The notes beneath the pieces were generated by a model, which worked only from the letters and a program-made list of their open reading frames with translations, had not been told where the DNA came from and searched no databases. DNA of 64,000 nucleotides, taken from NCBI RefSeq assembly GCF_004168285.1, contig NZ_SEWF01000025.1:35062-99061 (forward strand). The letters are read 5' to 3'. The position numbers and the translations under genes were made by a program. Positions 60,713 through 64,000 of this stretch are shown one piece after another. Within the stretch, counting starts at the first letter, position 1. The number at the start of each line of letters is the position of its first letter. Source of the stretch: Emticicia agri (GTDB lineage: Bacteria > Bacteroidota > Bacteroidia > Cytophagales > Spirosomataceae).

Positions 60713-60884
60713 TCTTGAACTGTGATTTAACTGATTGAATGATTTCGCTGATTCTCATTAATTGATAAACCTTGTATTCAGAAATAGAATGGTTGAATAA
60801 TTCAAATTATAAATCCTTCCATTACATAGAATTTCACTTTTAAAATCATATTAATCATTCAATCAGTTAAATCACAGTTCAAGA
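60713..60884. repeat. Long inverted repeat with perfect 32-bp arms
   Basis: Arms at 60713-60744 and 60853-60884 are perfectly complementary (left arm begins TCTTGAACTGTGATTTAACT). 108 nt of AT-rich loop. It spans most of the gap between the esterase and peptidase genes and could form a long hairpin or be a MITE remnant. Confidence 0.75.
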
Positions 60885-60937
60885 CTAAATAATCACTAAA
60901 TCAATCATTTTTCAAGTCAATAATTCACTAATTTCTC

Positions 60938-60945
60938 TACCTTTG
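60938..60945 (+). promoter_or_regulatory. -7 element TACCTTTG of the M42 peptidase gene
   Basis: Perfect TAnnTTTG 31 nt before ATG 60977. Confidence 0.6.
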
Positions 60946-60976
60946 CACAAATTTTTCACCAAAGGGTAAGAGAATT

Positions 60977-62047
60977 ATGGCAGAACCAAATATTGAATTT
61001 CTTTACAAGTATTTAAACAATGCTTCTCCTACTGGTTTTGAAGCATCAGGACAACAAATATGGCTTGATTACATAAAGCCATACATTGATACACAACTGG
61101 TTGACGTATATGGCACAGCAGTGGGGGTTATTAATCCGGGACAACCTTACAAGGTAGTCATTGAAGGACACTCTGACGAAATATCGTGGTTTGTGAACTA
61201 CATTACAGAAGATGGCTACATTTATGTGCGTCGCAATGGTGGTTCCGACCATCAGATTGCCCCTTCTAAAAGAGTGAATATTCATACTCGCAAAGGTATT
61301 GTAAAAGGTGTATTTGGCTGGCCTGCCATTCACGTGCGGGAATCTGCCACCGAAGAAAGACCGACGTTGAAAAATATCTTTATAGATGTGGGTGCTGCAA
61401 AAAAAGCTGAGGTAGAAGAAATGGGCATTCATGTAGGTTGCGTAATTACTTTTGAAGATTCGCTGATGGAATTGAACAACAAATTCTATGTAGGGCGTGC
61501 TTTAGATAACCGTATTGGTGGATATATCATTGCCGAAGTGGCTCGCAAACTAAAAGAAAACAATATCCAGTTGCCTTATACATTGTACGTAGTAAACTCT
61601 GTACAGGAAGAAATAGGGCTTCGTGGCGCTGAAATGATTTCAAGAAGACTGAAACCTGATTTGGCTATCTGTTGCGATGTGATTCATGACACGCAGTCGC
61701 CGATGTATAACAAAAAATTAGATGGTGATTTGGCTTGTGGCAGAGGCCCTGTATTAACATACGGCCCGGCGGTACAAAACAACCTGCTCAACTTTATGAT
61801 TGATACAGCCGTCGAAAACTCAATTTCATTCCAGAGAGCAGCAGCAAGCCGTTCAACAGGTACTGATACCGACTCGTTTGCGTATTCGGCAGAGGGGGTA
61901 GCTTCGGCATTAATCTCTTTACCGCAAAAATATATGCACACTACAGTAGAGATGTGCCACAAAGAAGATGTTCAGGCATGTATTGATTTATATTATGCCA
62001 TCTTACTCAGATTAGAAGCCGGACAAGATTTTAGTTATATAAAGTAA
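60977..62047 (+). CDS. M42 family metallopeptidase (glutamyl/tetrahedral aminopeptidase)
   Basis: 356 aa. Dinuclear metal ligands: H65 in EGHSDEISW, Asp in RALDNRIGG, Glu pair in VQEEIGLRGA, Asp in CDVIHDT and His in KYMHTTVE. Cytoplasmic, as expected for the large self-compartmentalising tetrahedral aminopeptidases that trim peptides. Single gene with its own promoter. Confidence 0.88.
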   Translation: MAEPNIEFLYKYLNNASPTGFEASGQQIWLDYIKPYIDTQLVDVYGTAVGVINPGQPYKVVIEGHSDEISWFVNYITEDGYIYVRRNGGSDHQIAPSKRVNIHTRKGIVKGVFGWPAIHVRESATEERPTLKNIFIDVGAAKKAEVEEMGIHVGCVITFEDSLMELNNKFYVGRALDNRIGGYIIAEVARKLKENNIQLPYTLYVVNSVQEEIGLRGAEMISRRLKPDLAICCDVIHDTQSPMYNKKLDGDLACGRGPVLTYGPAVQNNLLNFMIDTAVENSISFQRAAASRSTGTDTDSFAYSAEGVASALISLPQKYMHTTVEMCHKEDVQACIDLYYAILLRLEAGQDFSYIK

Positions 62048-62065
62048 GGTTTTACTGTTTTTTAT

Positions 62066-62123
62066 GTAGAGAGGTACTGTTCGCTGCGCAATTGCAATCG
62101 TGCGGCGAACTGTACCTCTCTAC
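62066..62123. terminator. Large bidirectional hairpin between convergent genes
   Basis: GTAGAGAGGTACTGTTCGC and GCGAACTGTACCTCTCTAC form a stem of over 18 bp with one mismatch. It lies between the M42 and AraC genes. This GTAGAGA-type hairpin is a widespread intergenic repeat class. Confidence 0.65.
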
Positions 62124-62127
62124 TAAT

Positions 62128-63003
62128 TCACCCTCTCGCAAAACCTACGGTTTCACGATACATCTGTGGCGATACGTCAGCATTATTTTTAAAAAATCTG
62201 CTGAAATAATACTCATCATCATAACCCAGGTCGTGTGCAATCTCTTTCACTGATTTATTAGTCAGATACAAATCTCGCTTGGCCTCAATCACTATTCTTT
62301 CCGAAATTAAATCTGTTATGGTTTTATTAAAATGTGTTTTTGTGATTTTAGCTAATGCTTTGGGAGATATATTCAGCATATCGGCATAGTCACTGGCCGA
62401 ATGTTTGGTTTTGAAATGGACTTCAATAAAGTCTTTCAGCGTTTGTAAGATAAAAGGCTCTTTCTTATCAGCAAAATCTTGCTGGGCTTGCGGTTGTTGT
62501 GCTATTTTTAACCGTGAAGCTGTTATCAGAAAAATTTTCAGATAGGCTATTAACTGCTCATATTGTGCCAAAGCAGGTGTTTGCAATTCTGACTTCATCT
62601 GTGTCAGTACCATTTCAAAAGTCTGCTTTGCTGTTTCATTTACTTTTACAAAAGGTGGGTTATAGATATTATTAAACAATATCCCATTACACGCTACCTC
62701 CTGATGGTGTTTATGAATACAAAAGAAATCAGGGTGAAAATTTAACACAACCCCTGCTATTTCCTGCGTTTCCTGTATCATAAATGGTTGATAAGGCGTG
62801 AAAAAGAAAATACTATCCTCTGAAAAATCGTACTCAGAAAAATCCACTTTAGCCTTACCGTTTCCTTGCTTAATCCAGATAACAGAGAAATAATTATGCC
62901 TTTGAATATGGTCAAAATAACCGTTCCCTGAAAATGAAAAAAGTTTGAATGCAAGGTTGCCATTTATAGGGTCAACAAGCGTAAATGTATCCTGATTAAG
63001 CAT
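62128..63003 (-). CDS. AraC family transcriptional regulator
   Basis: 291 aa. N-terminal cupin-like sensor part (FSGNGYFDHIQRHNYFSVIWI), C-terminal double HTH with the first helix-turn-helix SASDYADMLNISPKALAKITK and the second KSVKEIAHDLGYDDEYYFSRFFKNN. Its ATG overlaps the end of the PNPOx remnant by 8 nt, so in the undamaged state the two were probably translationally coupled. The IS insertion upstream may have removed its native promoter. Confidence 0.85.
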   Translation of the reverse strand: MLNQDTFTLVDPINGNLAFKLFSFSGNGYFDHIQRHNYFSVIWIKQGNGKAKVDFSEYDFSEDSIFFFTPYQPFMIQETQEIAGVVLNFHPDFFCIHKHHQEVACNGILFNNIYNPPFVKVNETAKQTFEMVLTQMKSELQTPALAQYEQLIAYLKIFLITASRLKIAQQPQAQQDFADKKEPFILQTLKDFIEVHFKTKHSASDYADMLNISPKALAKITKTHFNKTITDLISERIVIEAKRDLYLTNKSVKEIAHDLGYDDEYYFSRFFKNNADVSPQMYRETVGFARG

Positions 63004-63243
63004 TTTGTGTATTTATCTTTGCCTTTAATTGTTCAATTTCAGCTTCTAATTGGCTGATATACTCACGTTGTGGTTTTAATATATGCTCAATTTCGTCAAC
63101 TGTATATCTTGGTGTAATATGTTGCGGACAATTCCAGTCAAAAGACTCTACATGAAAAACAATCATTCGTTCAGGTCTGAATTTATACTCTTTCAGGTCA
63201 AGTTCTTTGTATAACTCGTCATATACTACTATACAATTTGGAT
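62996..63243 (-). pseudogene. C-terminal remnant of a PNPOx-family gene, interrupted by an IS
   Basis: An open frame of about 83 codons reads NPNCIVVYDELYKELD ... HVESFDWNCPQHITPRY ... ILKPQREYISQLEAEIEQ. SFDWNCPQHITPRYT is the characteristic tail of pyridoxamine 5'-phosphate oxidase-like flavoproteins. It has no start; the frame meets a stop at the IS junction near 63245-63260. The N-terminal part is not in the window and may lie beyond the other end of the IS. It overlaps the AraC start by 8 nt. Confidence 0.75.
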
Positions 63244-64000
63244 TATTGAATATTTTTTTTTCTTAATAAAGGACAAATATTTGTTCAAATCAAACCAGCT
63301 AATTATACAATTACTAATAGCTTGCAATCCATTTCTAAAAATAGAGACGGCAGGATATTTATCTCCATTTTTGTATTTTATTGTTCTAATTTTTTGCACT
63401 TTTTGTTGAATAATTCCTTCCCTTATTGCTAAAATATAGGCGACAACTACTAAGCTAATCATCAAACGGATTTTTTTCAAATCAGTTAATGACATATCCT
63501 CTAAGTTAAATCCATTAGTCTTCATATGCTTAAATCGGACCGCCGAAGCGGCAATATTCAATTTTCCAACGTTTTGCATACTGTTTTCCGATTCTTTTTT
63601 TATTTAAAACATTGGTAATCAAATAGATAATAGGCTCACCTTTATTATCAGAACGCCACATCTCAATTCTGTATTTTTGTCCACAAACAGTAAAAATAGC
63701 CTGAGAATAGCCTTTTCTTGTTGCTTTCATCTCTAATTCCTCATAACTGTAGCCACTATCTTCGATTGGTTTACGATACATCCCCTTACGTAAGCGGATA
63801 ACAAAATTTAACTCAAAGGCAAGCAAATGGCTAAACCATTCTTTTCCTATAAACTCTCTATCGGCTATCAATAGTTTGCCATGCAAATCTATGAGTACAA
63901 ATGCCTTACGAATGAAATTGATACGATCCTTTTCTGATAATACACCTTTATGTTCATAAACTTTAAAGTACACAGGTAGGGCTACACCTTTTACTTGTGC
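63229..64000 (-). pseudogene. IS4-type transposase, 5' end outside window, frame broken by a 16-nt insertion
   Basis: Two pieces in different frames. The first (63530 to window edge) has ALPVYFKVYEHKG, the DDE Asp region LLIADREFIGKEWF and ends QYAKRWKIEYC. The second (ends 63229) continues FKHMKTNGFNLEDMSLTDLKKIRLM. Joined as WKIEYC-FKHMKTNGFNLED they restore the IS4-family signature (E, two residues, F, then LK-type and GFN-E). Between them lie 16 extra bases, 63535-63550, containing a CCGC-TTCG-GCGG hairpin. The stop codon lies in flanking PNPOx sequence. Probably inactive. Confidence 0.75.
63245..64000. mobile_element. IS4-family insertion sequence, partial
   Basis: Contains the broken transposase and enters the PNPOx gene near 63245-63260 (the terminal inverted repeat could not be fixed by eye). 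The other end is beyond the window, so total length and target duplication are unknown. Confidence 0.65.

Noticed and set aside
63530..63579. Programmed ribosomal frameshift in the transposase
   Set aside because: The stable hairpin is suggestive, but no slippery heptamer precedes it. Restoring the family motif needs removal of 16 nt, not a one-base slip.

Overview
The window looks like chromosomal DNA of an AT-rich member of the Bacteroidota, most likely order Cytophagales (inference). Supporting signs are secreted proteins with type IX secretion (T9SS) C-terminal sorting domains, a GLPGLI-family protein, an RprX/RprY-like two-component pair, PorE-like and PorW/SprE-like proteins, OstA-like, VF530, DUF4920 and DUF4126 proteins, frequent TAnnTTTG -7 promoter elements and no obvious Shine-Dalgarno sequences. 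No tRNA, rRNA, CRISPR array or prophage was seen.

Layout. 1-5.0 kb: the end of a DoxX-like membrane protein, then four secreted adhesin-like proteins; a fifth lies at 12.9 kb. Four promoters in front of these five genes carry the same 18-bp palindrome at the same distance from the -7 element. 5.0-12.7 kb: DUF1398 protein, SMP-30-like lipoprotein, a TlpA-like thioredoxin with an apparent frameshift in its signal peptide, an M1 aminopeptidase, and an ABC exporter with two paralogous permeases. 14-24 kb: TPR sensor kinase, amidohydrolase, DUF4920 protein, giant SBBP/PKD T9SS substrate, HAMP sensor kinase and MBL-fold hydrolase. 24.8-34 kb: patatin, TPR lipoprotein, an unlisted 49-aa membrane protein overlapping a sodium:solute symporter, two response regulators, an RprX-like kinase and a GLPGLI protein. 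34-49.6 kb: NhaD antiporter, a fused GT81-like/HAD enzyme, a tightly overlapping RRM-DEAD helicase-VF530 operon, a large outer-membrane barrel, CspA, an MsbA-like exporter, YdeI/OmdA protein, a TetR-small protein-MFS operon, DUF4126 and a second MFS. 49.7-62 kb: glycosyltransferase, T9SS substrate, OstA-like protein, TilS, PorE-like protein, sigma/anti-sigma pair, unknown exported protein, esterase, M42 peptidase. 62.1-64 kb: AraC regulator, the C-terminal remnant of a PNPOx-family gene, and an IS4-type element that interrupts it and runs off the window.

Regulatory logic seen in the DNA. (1) The palindrome ATCACGG-N4-CCGTGAT lies exactly 20 nt upstream of the -7 element, counted from the TTG it overlaps, at all four adhesin promoters. 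(2) A 37-bp box bounded by TTAACC is nearly identical upstream of the GLPGLI gene (divergent from the RprX-like kinase) and of the outer-membrane barrel gene 9 kb away, in both cases 21 nt before a perfect TAnnTTTG. This suggests a local envelope regulon of the RprXY-like pair.

Intergenic spaces are populated by at least three families of palindromic, MITE-like repeats (A: GTATCACGATTT ends; B: three hairpins with CTAAGAAAACAAAG arms; C: ATGTTACAC/GTGTAACAT hairpin) plus a 32-bp perfect inverted repeat. Two copies supply the stop codons of the genes they follow (tilS and the RprX-like kinase).
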